Assembly (NCBI GenBank): GCA_037447655.1
Contig: JBBHKE010001522.1
Location: forward strand, 1-64,000
Source of the DNA: Zygnema cylindricum
Lineage: Eukaryota; Streptophyta; Zygnematophyceae; Zygnematales; Zygnemataceae
Direction: 5' to 3'
Length of the DNA stretch: 64,000 bases
A model generated the notes under the pieces. The model did no database searches. It was given only the letters and a program-made list of their open reading frames with translations, and was not told where the DNA came from. How positions within the stretch are numbered: the stretch's first letter is position 1; each line of letters begins with the position of its first letter. The translations under genes and the position numbers were made by a program. Positions 1-11,642 of this stretch are shown in pieces.

Positions 1-3000
1 CCTCGTGGGGGGCTGGTTTAGTGTCCTTGTTTCTGCCGTCTCCCTTTTTTTTTTTTTTTTTTTCTTTCTCGTTTTTTTTGGTTTAAACATGGTTACAAAA
101 TTGTTACACGTGTCGTTTTGTGCGCACAATACTGACAATAGGGAGTAAAACGACAAAAAGCCAGCTGCGCGCCGCTACCGCTTTCAAAAAAGGTCACAGT
201 CGGCGAAGGGCGATTTTGTCGTGTAGTGTGGCGCCGACCGCCGGGAAGCGCGTGCTATGTCGTACGGCAGTACGGCCCGGAGTCTGGTGCCGACGGAGAC
301 GACAAAGTGATAATGACGTGGAGGTAAGACTAAATTCAGTGGTGGCTTAGATTACGGGATATCTTGCCACGTGTTATGAGAGAAACAGTATCTCTACGTC
401 AACGCGATTCAATTGGCGAAGACGACAAATGTAATGATTGCAGTTTTTAAATGAGAATGCCGACATTCTCGGAATATGTCGGCTAGGAGAGAAAATAGGA
501 CGATAACGACAAAATATGACGAGCAAATTTCAACTTGTTTCTTTTTTCAGCAAACAAACCGTGGAAATTAGTGCGTATATGTACGGATTTACGGAGAGCA
601 ATAACCGCCGACAAACGTACGGACGGAGAGTTCCTTCATCCACGGGCACTTTGGCATGCGTGGAGGATTCGCATGACGACAAAATTGCCTGCCGCCTCAG
701 AGCTGTACATGTACATGTTCTATGTCCAAAAGCGTATCCGTTCCAGGACACCGCTAGAAAAGCCAATCACGAGATACGACCCAGCGAACCGTACAGATTC
801 GCCTTCAGAAAACACCTTCGAAATAATTATGTCTTTTCTGCATGTACACGGGGCAACGTCGCAACTTTCAAAAGTGCGATAATACTTTTTCTTGTTTTAG
901 TCAGTTTCGTATGGGTACTTGCTTTCCTTTACTATCTTCTTTGTCGTTTATGATAAAGATTCCTTCTCTCTTCTTTGCAAAGCGGAAGGTAATTGAGCAT
1001 TTCTTTTACATTAAAACGGATACAAACCGATTTTTAATTTTAGGTATTTATCTCTCCATCGGATTCAATAGGAATATATGATAAAACGCCAAAGCACCAC
1101 GACTCTGCCGGCTTTTTTTTTGCTTTTTTTTTTGTTTCTCTGAGTTTTCTGGCTGATTTTTATTGGCCGTCAGACGCTCTACACTCTTTTTTTCATTGAC
1201 ATCTGCCCGTTGTCCAAAAAATAATTTCTACCGTTCCGTACAATACACTTTGGTGCGGATAGTCCTTTCGAAGCTATTCTGAATATTGCCAAAACCCTAG
1301 GAAAGTACTGTAGCTGGTTCGGCAAGCTGAAAATTCAACGGTCAGGATGAGCCGCTGGCCTGGATATAGGACAAGTACAGCTGGACAAAAAATGTCGTGT
1401 TCAATAAAGTTGTTTCCAGCTTCTGGCCTGCCTTGGTTTCCACGAAGCCTTATGTGAACTTTTCTGGCCAATGGCTGGGCAGGTTCGGGCAGAGAGCAAT
1501 CATTGCGTAAAATATTATATTTTTCTTTTTTTCGTTTCCAACAAGAGTTCCCGCGTCTGCCCTGTCGGAAAATTTTTGGTTCTAGTTAGTCGACTTTCTA
1601 TTTTTTGTGTGACCGTACGTTTTTTACTTTTACAAAAATTTCCAGACATGATTGTTTACGTCACAAATATGCCTTACTAGAAAAAAGTACGCGATACCTT
1701 CGTCACACTTTGCATTCCAAAACTGAATCAGTTACGCCCGCGTTACGCGCAGATTGCGCAAAAACGTACTTTCTGTCGAATAGAGAACGAACGTGTAAAA
1801 GGTGTAAAACTGTAAATACTAAATAGTACTTTTTCTGTCTCCGTTTCTGGAGACACGAGCAATAAATATCCCACCCGCACAAAATATCAGAGAAACAATG
1901 ATAAAAAAGCTTCGTGTAAACCGGGCGACAATCTTCTGCCCGGAAAATACAAAATAACAGTGCGCACGGGAGGAATACCAGTTTGTCGTGGCAGATATGT
2001 GCTAAAAAATCGTACAGTTCCTGGATTCTGGCACATGGGCTGACTGCTTCAAAGAATCTTCCAAGATATTATCCGACCAGTCACAGCGCAGCCGTAAATT
2101 GCGCTATGCCGAATCCGGACTCTTCCCAAAGATAAACTACGTTGAAACGGAGAGCAGTCCGTTTCAGTGTCCTATGCATTAAAGCCAACGCGGGAGCAAA
2201 TTCAAATTGTCGAATATTTTGTTCGGGGAAATGATAAGCAAATGGATCATTGTGGTTGAGCGTAAGCGCCTACGTGATCAAGTATTAAAATGTACAATAG
2301 ACGTACATAATAGTACAAATTTGATGGCATTGTGTTACGATTTGACGGTCAGTCCATTGACTATATTTGACCTGCTAGAAAATGTCAGCAACTGGTTAGA
2401 TTTTAGCCGCCTTAACGTCGTGCGTCATATTAAAAGTTTAAAACACCAACCGACATTCCCTCTCCATGTTCCTTTGTCTCTCAACACTATCTTCAAAATT
2501 TATTTTAGGGCTTTAGTGAGGGTGAGAGACGAAATAGGGAGATTGAAAAAGAGAAGGGACTCCTCTCGCTCTTCTAACAAGGTTAAAGAGAAAAAAGAGG
2601 GATCTTCTCCTCAATGATACGTGGCTTGGGCCAAACGCTTTTATGTTCATGTGGTAATTGCAATTTAGGAAGTGTAGCGCTTTGACAGTCATGTTGATTG
2701 TTGTTTTCATGTGACAGTCGACGTTAAAAAGCCCGACAAAAATCTACGGTTGCTTACATTTTTTCACAACAAGCAAACAATCAATAAATTGGCGTCAAAG
2801 CCTAACAAAATTGCACCATAATGTTACGATTGAGTACATCGTTCGTATAAATCATTACACGTTGACATAAACGCTTGTGCACATCGAAAATAACGCATGC
2901 GCTTATCTCCTCCATTTCTTTGAGAGAAATCATGCTTGCAATCTCATGGGTTTTTGTAAGAAACCGAGAGGCATTTGATTCATACAAGTTTTAGGTCGTG

Positions 3001-3197
3001 ATTATATCGATACTGAGTGCCTTCATTTTGAGTGTCATATTCTTAAAAGTAACGTTATGCAGGAGTCAGTAAGTATTGCAATAAACAATAATTGTATAGC
3101 ACTTAATTTCAAACATTAACCGTATTGGATAAATTTTAGTCTTTCAGTTATAACAAAAGTAAAAAAAAGGAAGTAGCCACTAATGTATACGTAGGCG
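1..3197. other. Intergenic DNA without a supported gene
   Basis: AT-rich DNA with a poly-T run near 48-63. Two open frames stand out by length only: 516-953 (+, 145 codons, hydrophobic C-terminal stretch that could span a membrane) and 2207-2617 (+, 136 codons, basic C-terminus). Neither shows a domain I recognise, splice context or repeat copy elsewhere in the window, so I do not call them genes. A short perfect palindrome around a sequence reading ccgtttctgg lies near 1843. Confidence 0.6.
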
Positions 3198-3202
3198 TGC
3201 TA

Positions 3203-4396
3203 TGAAACTTTTAGACCTCCATTGGCCCTCAGAGTATGCAGATCCAAAAGAAGCTTATCTAGATAGTGCCGACTCCAAGTTAATATAAACCCAAGTGACT
3301 GACCCCTTGACAGTCAGAACCCCAATATAGATTCACCCCTGTGAAATAACACTTTCTGTGTGCTCAGTTCCACCACAGAATGCAAAGTTAGAATATGAGA
3401 TTTGGACACATTCACCCACTTTGACTTTCCCTTAGAAATACAGCCACCCTGGCAGACAAAAACTCTGACCGACTACACCCCTGTGTAGCCTGAACTCCCC
3501 TGAGTCAGCAGCAAAAAGAATCACTGAAAATGGTCAAGTAAATTGATAGTTATGGCTGCCCAAAGTTTGCCATTTATACAGGGTGCTCTCTGGGAGAGGC
3601 AGCTGCCTACCCAAAATTTATCTAAGTCCTATTCCCTCTCTAAAACTCTATCTACTGAAGTACGGCACCAATCAAATTACTGTATCGTACATAAAAGTAC
3701 AGGTGCCGGTGTACTTTATGTACGGCCATTGTACGACATGGCCAAAATGTCGACACGTGTCATATCCGGATTTGTTCCCGTAATCTCCGGAGTTGCCGCA
3801 ATCCAATGTAGTGTTACCACGTGTCACTTAATGTGGCGGTGATCGCAAACCGCCAAAATCGTACGCCGCGATCTCGGCATCCTTCGCGGCCGTCCGATCA
3901 AATTTGGATTTCAATCGTGGCCGTCATAAATACCTGCGCGGTATTCTTTCCGGCGTCAAACAAACCGCGCGGTATTTATTTCGTAATCGTACTGTACGTC
4001 GTACTTTCCACAACTGTTTCTATGCAGTATGCATATAGTTATAGTTAAATGAATTATTCTTATTGTAACAATTTAAATAAATATCATACCTCATAACATC
4101 TAATATAATTCAGACTATCTGTATAAGACTACCGGCTAATGTGGGTGTGACAAATGGCAGGTATCAGGATCAAATCCTGGACCTGGCAAAACTATCTTTT
4201 AGAGAAAACCCCCAATAATACAATTGTCTGTCTCCCTCTAGACAGCACAGGCAGCCATGGCTAACTCCTCCTCCAGTCTTCAGTGACTGCGACAAGTATG
4301 GGGACTTGAGGAGGAGTTAGAGGCAGGCTGTCAATATCTACTATTTTGCTTTTTATTTTGCACTCTCTAGACCTAGAAAATACTTGAATTCCAACA
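3203..4396 (-). repeat. 3' LTR of element A
   Basis: 1194 bp, beginning tgaaac and ending caaca on the plus strand. It carries a block also found in the other copia LTRs of the window (about 3690-3840, centred on the word catggccaaaatgtcgaca) and a tRNA-like T-arm motif near 4162-4190 (ggatcaaatcc). Open frames of 66-99 codons inside it are side effects of this block; I do not call them genes. Confidence 0.92.
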
Positions 4397-4414
4397 CTCC
4401 CCTTATTTTCTAGT

Positions 4415-5137
4415 CTATTTTTCTTTCAACTCCCACAAACAAGTAAACAAACATCCCCTCCCTTTTTTTTTCTTTTTCTTTTTCCTTTTTCCTTTTCCTT
4501 TTATAAAACTTAAGTATTTAACACAGTGCATTAAATGAACTGAAATGATAATTATATCACACATTTTATTTAACATCCCATTTTTCTTAAATTCGAGCAA
4601 AGATTTTATCCACTTCATCACTCTTTCATCCACACACAAACCGATTTCCCTCTTGCGATCCAAACAGCCAGCCCCATTTCCAATCTGCAACATACACCTA
4701 GATGCTAACCCTTTTACAGGCACATCTTCGTCACACCAAGTAGTGATGTCAAATCCATCCACCCCCAAATATTCCCAAAAACCACTAGTCCCCACTAAGT
4801 TCCTCATAAGATCTATATCTTTCGTACTCATATTTTTATCTATGATAATTACCCCATTTTCTGAACTTCCCTCACTCTCTCCCATGGAATTCTTTCCACT
4901 ATTACTTTCTAATTTAGTTCCCAATAAATATTTCTTCTCCCCTAAACCTTCAATCAAATATTTCTCTTCTCCCCTATCCTTTGAAACCTCTTCGAGTTTC
5001 ACTTCTCCCCTTTCCTCGGAATCCGTTGAAGTCTCCCTTTCCAACCAGTTTTCTGGTTCCCTATTATCTGTAAAGTTATCCTGATTAATTTTATCTTTCC
5101 CGTTTTCACTTATGGATCCTAGAACTGACTTTCTCAT
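4415..5137 (-). pseudogene. Degraded copia RNase H tail of element A (240 codons)
   Basis: An open frame lying in the same frame as gag and separated from it by one TAA codon and three sense codons. The first ~100 residues are acidic, low-complexity and rich in E, K and S. The middle (around DITTWCDEDV) aligns with the RNase H region of elements B1/B2 (DITTWSDASY); the preceding NLVGTSGFW matches YLVGTRDLW. The Asp after TTW is kept, but downstream RNase H blocks such as STMEAEYMA and the DNQAAIAI segment are unrecognisable. The C-terminus is lysine-rich and arises from sequence next to the polypurine tract. It is probably a relic without catalysis. That a 240-codon frame stays open while the gene around it is deleted could be chance, or the tail may once have been part of a 640-residue gag fusion. 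Confidence 0.6.
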
Positions 5138-5146
5138 TTCTAAGTC

Positions 5147-6343
5147 TTACACTCTACACTCCTCGACATTCTGAAGTACCTCCTCTCTCTTTACTTCCCT
5201 TATACCTCCAAAAGCACACTGTTGCCTTCGTGCAATTACTGTGTGCTTTTCTTTCTTCCCCATACTACTAATCCGGAGAAGCTCTAAAATATCTTCATCC
5301 TCTTTCTCCTCTTCCCCTACTTCCTCCTCATCAACATTCCAACTTCTAAGTTTTTCCAAACAAGGGCATTCCTCCATATAATGACCCGGTTCCCTACAAA
5401 AGAAGCAAGCCCCCTTTTTCAAAGCTCCCCTTTCTTTTCCTCTCCCTCTCTTTCCACCAAAGTTCCGATAGGGTTTACCTTTGTCTTTCTTTCTCTCATC
5501 ACGCTTCCGCTCGTCACCACCGTTCCTCTCATCACGTTTCCGCCAATCACCACCAGCTGAAAATGCATTGACCCTGTCCTTTCCCCTACGAAGCTCCAAA
5601 GTGCTTTCCCTTACAAGAATTATCCCCATGGTAAAGCTCCAAGTCCATGAGGAGCCATCCATTGCCTGCATACGATAAATAATGTTTTCGTACTCACTTG
5701 GGAGTTTCATAAGTAGTGTATTAATCTTACCCTCCTCGGATTCTACACATCCCGCACTAGCTAGCTCAACATATAACGCAGCAATATCATTGCAAAACTC
5801 TATCATGCTACCGCCTTTATAAACATAGGCATCTATTTCGTGTTTTACTAATTGCTGCCTCTGAATAGTCTCACTCTTATAAATCTGAATTAGTACTTCC
5901 CATATCTCTAAAGACTTGGTTAGACTTAAAAGAGTGATAGCTATCGACTTAGACACATATCTAAGTATGAGATGTTTTGCTATAGTGTTTTTGTATTCCC
6001 ATATTTTTCTGTCATTTTCTTCAGTTTTAATCCCTACATGTGGTACCATAGCTAAGAGCCTAGCTCCCCTCACCATAGGTGTCCCTTTTTCCTTCTCCCC
6101 TATTTCCCCATCCACGGAAAGATTCTTCCCTTCACCTTCCGTTGCATCTGAGCTCCGAATGATATTCTGGGCAGCCTCAGATGAATCTCCATAGTAAGCT
6201 CCTCCAAAGCCAGGTGGCGGACATCTCACTTGTCCCGAAACAATTCCCCATAAGTGTTTCTCAAAAAGCAATCCCGCCATCGTAAACTCCCAATAGGTGA
6301 AGTCTGTTCCATCGAACATAGGCACCCTAGATGGTGGGCCCAT
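5147..6343 (-). CDS. gag: Gag polyprotein of element A (398 aa)
   Basis: Intact frame starting MGPPSRVPMFDGTDFTYWEF, co-linear with the gag of elements B1 and B2 (MGPPSRVPIFNGTGFIYWES). It contains the copia-type UBN2-like gag core (FIYWE..., a KHLILRY block, and the SETIQRQQLVKHEIDAYVYKGG region near residues 155-180), then a basic R/K/G-rich linker and one CCHC zinc knuckle, CFFCREPGHYMEEC, with all four ligands in place. The protein would form the cytoplasmic particle that packages element RNA. The start chosen is the ATG embedded in the primer-binding site, as in the B elements. The frame ends where the protease (DSG motif in B1/B2) would begin, so the deletion removed the enzymes and left gag whole. 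The LTRs are ~1.4% diverged and gag has no internal stop, suggesting gag was functional at last transposition. Confidence 0.88.
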   Translation of the reverse strand: MGPPSRVPMFDGTDFTYWEFTMAGLLFEKHLWGIVSGQVRCPPPGFGGAYYGDSSEAAQNIIRSSDATEGEGKNLSVDGEIGEKEKGTPMVRGARLLAMVPHVGIKTEENDRKIWEYKNTIAKHLILRYVSKSIAITLLSLTKSLEIWEVLIQIYKSETIQRQQLVKHEIDAYVYKGGSMIEFCNDIAALYVELASAGCVESEEGKINTLLMKLPSEYENIIYRMQAMDGSSWTWSFTMGIILVRESTLELRRGKDRVNAFSAGGDWRKRDERNGGDERKRDERKKDKGKPYRNFGGKRGRGKERGALKKGACFFCREPGHYMEECPCLEKLRSWNVDEEEVGEEEKEDEDILELLRISSMGKKEKHTVIARRQQCAFGGIREVKREEVLQNVEECRV

Positions 6344-6347
6344 AACC
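6335..6347 (-). other. Primer-binding site, half-tRNA initiator Met type
   Basis: Reading the minus strand, the LTR is followed directly by GGTTATGGGCCCA. This matches the complement of the anticodon arm of initiator tRNA-Met (GGGCCCAUAACC), not the complement of the tRNA 3' CCA end. Drosophila copia and yeast Ty5 are known to prime from such a half-tRNA. The ATG inside the site is the gag start. Confidence 0.85.
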
Positions 6348-7541
6348 TAAAACTCTGAGACCTCCATTGGCCCTCAGAGTATGCAGATCCAAAAGAAGCT
6401 TATCTAGATAGTGCCGACTCCAAGTTAATATAAACCCAAGTGACTGACCCCTTGACAGTCAGAACCCCAATATAGATTCACCCCTGTGAAATAACACTTT
6501 CTGTGTGCTCAGTTCCACCACAGAATGCAAAGTTAGAATATGAGATTTGGACACATTCACCCACTTTGACTTTCCCTTAGAAATACAGCCACCCTGGCAG
6601 ACAAAAACTCTGACCGACTACACCCCTGTGTAGCCTGAACTCCCCTGAGTCAGTAGCAAAAAGAATCACTGAAAATGGTCAAGTAAATTGATAGTTATGG
6701 CTGCCCAAAGTTTGCCATTTATACAGGGTGCTCTCTGGGAGAGGCAGCTGCCTACCCAAAATTTATCTAAGTCCTATTCCCACTCTAAAACTCTATCTAC
6801 TGAAGTACGGCACCAATCAAATTACTGTATCGTACATAAAAGTACAGGTGCCGGTGTACTTTATGTACGGCCATTGTACGACATGGCCAAAATGTCGACA
6901 CGTGTCATATCCGGATTTGTTCCCGTAATCTCCGGAGTTGCCGCAATCCAATGTAGTGTTACCACGTGTCACTTAATGTGGCGCTGATCGCAAACCGCCA
7001 AAATCGTACGCCGCGATCTCGGCATCCTTCGCGGCCGTCCGATCAAATTTGGATTTCAATCGTGGCCGTCATAAATACCTGCGCGGTATTCTTTCCGGCG
7101 TCAAACAAACCGCGCGGTATTTATTTCGTAATCGTACCGTACGTCGTACTTTCCACAACTGTTTCTATGCAGTATGCATATAGTTCTAGTTAAATGAATT
7201 ATTCTTATTGTAACAATTTAAATAAATATCATACCTCATAATATCTAATACAATTTAGACTATCTGGATAAGACTACCGGCTAATGTGGGTGTGACAAAT
7301 GGCAGGTACCAGGATCAAATCCTGGACCTGGCAAAACTGCCTTTTAGAGAAAACCCCCAATAATACAACTGTCTGTCTCCCTCTAGACAGCACAGGCAGC
7401 CATGGCTAACTCCTCCTCCAGTCTTCAGTGACTGCGACAAGTGTGGGGACTTGAGGAGGAGTTAGAGGCAGGCTGTCAATATCTACTATTTTGCTTTTTA
7501 TTTTGCACTCTCTAGACCTAGAAAATACTTGAATTCCAACA
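6348..7541 (-). repeat. 5' LTR of element A
   Basis: 1194 bp, partner of 3203-4396. Its first bases on the plus strand are taaaactctgag instead of tgaaacttttag, so the canonical terminal dinucleotide at the internal border is mutated. The outer border (caaca at 7541) abuts the TGCTA target duplication. Confidence 0.92.
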
Positions 7542-7546
7542 TGCTA

Positions 7547-9063
7547 TCAACAATAAACATAAATGTCAAACTACACCGCCCATCGTTATTGCCGTTTATA
7601 ACACAAGTTATGCCGCTACTTGCTATAATCAAAAATCGCAAATGAGTGTTAACAAAAGTATCTAAGGGAGGGGACACTAATATGTCACATCCCTTTACAC
7701 CGAATTAGTATCAAATGATAACATTTTGCCTTTACACAAACAACCACATTACGCAAATAAGGATCCACATTGTAGTAGTATTACTTCTTTTAATCTTACT
7801 TCATTTTTATTTCATCTAATTGTGAAATTACAATTTTTTTCCCTTTCACGTGATTTGGTCATTTGGTAAGGCCAAACACCAAGAGACGATACTAACATCT
7901 TCCTAACATTTTCCACACGCACGACTTTCGTGAGCGCAAACATCTCGATTCCTCAACATACATTAAGAAACTACATAAGGAACTATGATTTTTAATCGGC
8001 TAGGGATTGTGTTCTCTAATCCGTTACTCTTCGCATTACACCTTCGGTGAGATGAGATTGAGGTCGTTACTGAAACTAGGTTTATTTTTACAAAGGTGAC
8101 ACGTGTTTTAGTATAAGGTCATGTAGAAAGTTCCCATAATATTATTCCAATGTGCAAGTATTTTGACTTTACATTGCCTCGAATCAATGTGTAATTGTAG
8201 GAAAATATATCGTCAACTAAAAACCAACTACATTGATCAACGTGTAAAATTTCAACAAGAAATAGCACCCATAATTGATGGGCATTATTCAATGTGTTAA
8301 AAATGATATTTTACTGGTAAATATCTTGTGTTATTTTTCCTAAAAAAAATTGCATAAAGGTTAATATGTTATCAAGTTAAGACAAACACAAATCATAAGT
8401 CAGTGTACAAGGGAATTCATGGTGGTTTGTCTAACTCTATTTTCTTTTATTTATGTCACATGTCGTCGCCTATTAAATATCATTTTATCCACTATAACCC
8501 GAAGGCACAATTTCCAGCTGTGAAGGCCATTTACACCTACACACTTATATTTGTCGGCATTAACACCTCGATGCAAGTTGATTGTCATTTGCTTGGGGCT
8601 AACGTCGGCTAGAGAGGAAATGTGGTAGATTATGGTAACTTATTAAAGTTCGTGTACAATCGATACAGCTAAATAGTAAAGATAAGTGCCACAGTTTTAT
8701 GATACGCTCCCCACACCTATGCCGTTGTGTTTGTTAACGTCAAAACCTATAGATAATTCTACAAGAGATTATAAATTGTCGGCTTAGGGCAAACCTCCAC
8801 TCGAGAAGAAAAGAGATAGTTTGCAACAATCATCCCACGTGTTGTCTACAATCGTTACACTTGAACATTAAAGATAAGTGCCACAATGGTCAACCAATGT
8901 ACCATTGCATGTCGTAGAGTACATGTGACTTTGGTAAAGGTGTGCATTTAACAAATTCACTAAAATAAAATTGTCGGAGGACAACTTGAGCTCTTAAGGC
9001 TTTCCGTTGACCTTCTATCGTGATTTGTATTGCTTGAGCTTTTTATGGGAGGAGTAAAGGGAG
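7547..9063. other. Intergenic DNA with one MITE end
   Basis: No gene seen. At 7572-7590 the sequence TA-CACCGCCCATCGTTATT matches the terminal repeat of the TA-flanked MITE family found at 44307-44522, but I find no matching right end, so this is at best a remnant. The rest is AT-rich unique-looking DNA. Confidence 0.5.
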
Positions 9064-9066
9064 TTA

Positions 9067-10029
9067 GGGCACTTTCCTATGTAACCGAAACTTTAGTCTT
9101 GTAACTTTGTTTTTAGCGAAGATTCTCCGTACAACTTTAAAAGCATTCGTATGTAAATAAATAAAATCGTTACTTTAGATCGTGACGGATGTAACTGTGG
9201 GTGTAATTTGTGACGGTTTGTAAACGACTACAAAACTCGCGACAATTGATGACGTTTACAAAATAGTGACGTTTGTAGACGTCTAGCTACTTGTGACGTT
9301 GTATATGTTTAGGGTTTGTGACATTTTGACGTCACGCTCATTTATGATAGCGTCGACGACACTGAATCTAAAACATTACACCGTGGTTTCCCGATTTTGT
9401 ATTTTCGTCCATTCTCACTCTACTTGCCATCAAAATAAGCTAAAATATAGCCAAAAGAAATATTTTTTAGAGATCTTTCATTTGATACCTTTCTTGCCTT
9501 TTTTCATTGGAATAATTGTGAGGTATACGCGTTAGTGGGTGAGGGAGAGAGAGAGAGGCTCTTTCACGGACTTCGCTTTTGCGAAATGGCGTCGGTTGGT
9601 CGAGACCCCCTCCACGGTTACTGTACGAAAAAAAGCGCGCAGAAAAAAAGTATCGCACAGGTTGGAAATGTGCAGTATGTTTTTTTTTGGTACTCGGGGC
9701 ACAAAAATTGTCAAAAACCTTCGTCGCGTGCGAAATCATATACATATTCGCCCACGTTGTGGAAATTTTTTTAAACTCACCTCGCGAGGTGATTTTGTAT
9801 AAAGTTTGAAGATGAGCCGGAAGGACGCGAAAGTGGGTCGAAACGCGCTAAACAACAAACTGCATCGCGCTAGACGACAAAATGCAATATAGTTAAAGTT
9901 TATAGGTAACACAACTTGTACGGTGGTAATTTCATTTTTTGGTACGGTTGCGTATTTTCTCGTTTTTTTCCAAGTTATGAAGGAAAACAACAGAAAATAA
10001 CTGTAACTTTAGCACATGGGAAAGTGCCC
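9067..10029. mobile_element. Harbinger-like non-autonomous element P1
   Basis: 963 bp with terminal inverted repeats GGGCACTTTCCTATGT (left) and ACATGGGAAAGTGCCC (right; one mismatch), flanked by TTA at 9064-9066 and 10030-10032. GGG-starting ends with 3-bp TTA/TAA duplications are typical of PIF/Harbinger elements. The interior has no transposase; it shares with P2 and P3 the phrases gcgaggtgattt, gtgacgtt-rich repeats and aacttgtac. Several open frames of 60-90 codons in it overlap on both strands and are not supported. Confidence 0.75.
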
Positions 10030-10177
10030 TTACAGGTTTTGAAACACTAACATAAAGCTCGTTTGGTTGAATAGTAAGCTCCTACATATTTCACATATGG
10101 ATTATGTTATTAAAAAACCTTTGACTTAATCAAAATTTGAACACAAGCCTATGTGGTACAACCGAAAAGGGCCCTAA

Positions 10178-10999
10178 GGGTACTTTCGCATGTAACCGAA
10201 ACTTACTTTTGTTACTTTGTTTTTCAGCGAAGATTCTTCGTACAACTTTCAAAGCATTCGGATGTAAACGCAAATAACTTGTTACTTAAAAAAAGTGACT
10301 TAAGTAGTCGTGTATGAAACAATGTGACAGATGAAGTGGTACACAAAATGAGGCGAAACTTCCACTTGGCTTCAACTTGAGGCGTCTCTCCGCACGCTAT
10401 ACAGTTTTTGTGACTTTGTAATGTCTGTACGCCACATTGTCGACTTATCAAAACCCTAAAATACCTTTCACTGTCGCACATAAATGCAGTTTTGTTTTTC
10501 GTCTTCCCACTTGCCGAGGTGCCCAATGTTTTTCCTATGCTGTATGTGTTAAGACACGTGTGTGAGAGAGAGGGGGCCTTAAGACAACCCCTGTACGGAA
10601 ATCAGCGCACGGAAAACAGTACGCACAAGCTGGAAACGTGCAGTGTGTTTTTTTTTGTTGTACTCCGCGCACAAAAAATGAAAAAACTTCCGACACGTGA
10701 GACAACATATGCCTATTCGCTCACCTTATCGGACTTTATTTAAAATCACCTCGCGAGGTGATTTGATGTAAAGTTTGAACATGTGTTGGAAGGACGCGAA
10801 AATGGGTCGAAATGCGATAGACGACATATTGCATTGCGCTAGACGACAAACTACTGTGTATATAACGTTGCAAGGTAACGCAACTTGTACAGTGGTAATT
10901 TCAAATTTTTGGTACGGCTGCGGATTTTCTCGTTATTTTCTAAGTTATGAAGGAAAACGACAGAAAATAACTGTAACTTTAGCACATGCGAAAGTACCC
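10178..10999. mobile_element. Harbinger-like non-autonomous element P2
   Basis: 822 bp, same family as P1, lying 148 bp from it in the same orientation. The ends are perfect inverted repeats: GGGTACTTTCGCATGT at 10178-10193 and its complement at 10984-10999. The flanking triplets are TAA (10175-10177) and TTA (11000-11002), differing by one base, so the duplication has mutated or the ends have recombined. No coding potential I trust. Confidence 0.75.
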
Positions 11000-11002
11000 T
11001 TA

Positions 11003-11492
11003 GTGCTAGCTAATGTAATTGCACGACTGGATGGAAACTTGGCCTCGAAAAATGGCAGTAATGTCTCCTTACAAATACTAACCACGCCTCATGCAGGGAT
11101 CTGCCGAAACGTCGGTTTTTCCCCAACGAACTCTCTAGACGAGCGTGTTGTTCCGTCCGTTATCTAAGACGGACGTTCGCCGCTCCGTTGGACGTTTCGC
11201 ATGGGGAACCCTGGCTGCGCCTTGCAGACCTAAACGACTTGCACTCTATTTACGCGACATTGACGGTCGACGGCTAACCAATCAGAAAAGACAGTGAAGT
11301 TCGGGCCCAAAATGCGTAAAACGTTTTGATGCCCGTCTGGTTGTTTACATATTGGTTTGGCGGAACCCGTGCCGGGACGCAAATTTCTTTCTCAATTGTA
11401 ACGTAACCGTTCTACGCTAAATTTCGTATACATCAAATGTATGTACAAATATTGTACGATTACGACGCCATAACGGATGATGACACAGACGC
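11003..11492. other. Intergenic spacer
   Basis: Nothing recognisable. A 130-codon open frame beginning inside P2 runs through here to 11167 but starts in a transposon and shows no domain. Confidence 0.5.
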
Positions 11493-11642
11493 TACACCGT
11501 GAGTCGCTATTAGTGTTAATATTTTTTTCGCCACTTAAAACATATTTTCTCCCTTCACTATTGTCCGATTTTCAATTTGAGACCGTCAATCAGAAGCTGA
11601 GAATCTTATCTTTAAATCGTGACCGTCAGATATACAATCCAA

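Larger units (their letters stand above)
3203..7541 (-). mobile_element. Non-autonomous Ty1/copia-type element (element A, TR-GAG-like)
   Basis: A 4339-bp LTR element read on the minus strand. Both LTRs are 1194 bp and differ at about 17 positions by eye (~98.6% identical), so insertion is fairly recent. The flanks are a perfect 5-bp target duplication, TGCTA, at 3198-3202 and 7542-7546. The internal part is only 1951 bp: primer-binding site, gag, a degraded RNase H-like tail and a polypurine tract (AAGGGGAG on the minus strand, 4397-4404). Protease, integrase and reverse transcriptase are absent. The LTR on the right has lost its terminal TG (reads TA at 6348). It must have been mobilised by enzymes from a related copia element; the B family in this window has the same primer site and polypurine tract and is a plausible partner (inference). 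The structure resembles terminal-repeat retrotransposons with a GAG domain (TR-GAG). Confidence 0.93.

Noticed and set aside
516-953. 145-codon frame with a hydrophobic tail
   Set aside because: Overlapped by other open frames on both strands, no homologous copy in the window, no recognised motif.
2207-2617. 136-codon frame
   Set aside because: Long but without domain, codon pattern or splice support.
3543-3842. 99-codon frame repeated in both element A LTRs and related 99-110-codon frames in all B LTRs
   Set aside because: Frames are open on both strands, follow the nucleotide conservation of the LTR core block, and show no domain; treated as by-products.
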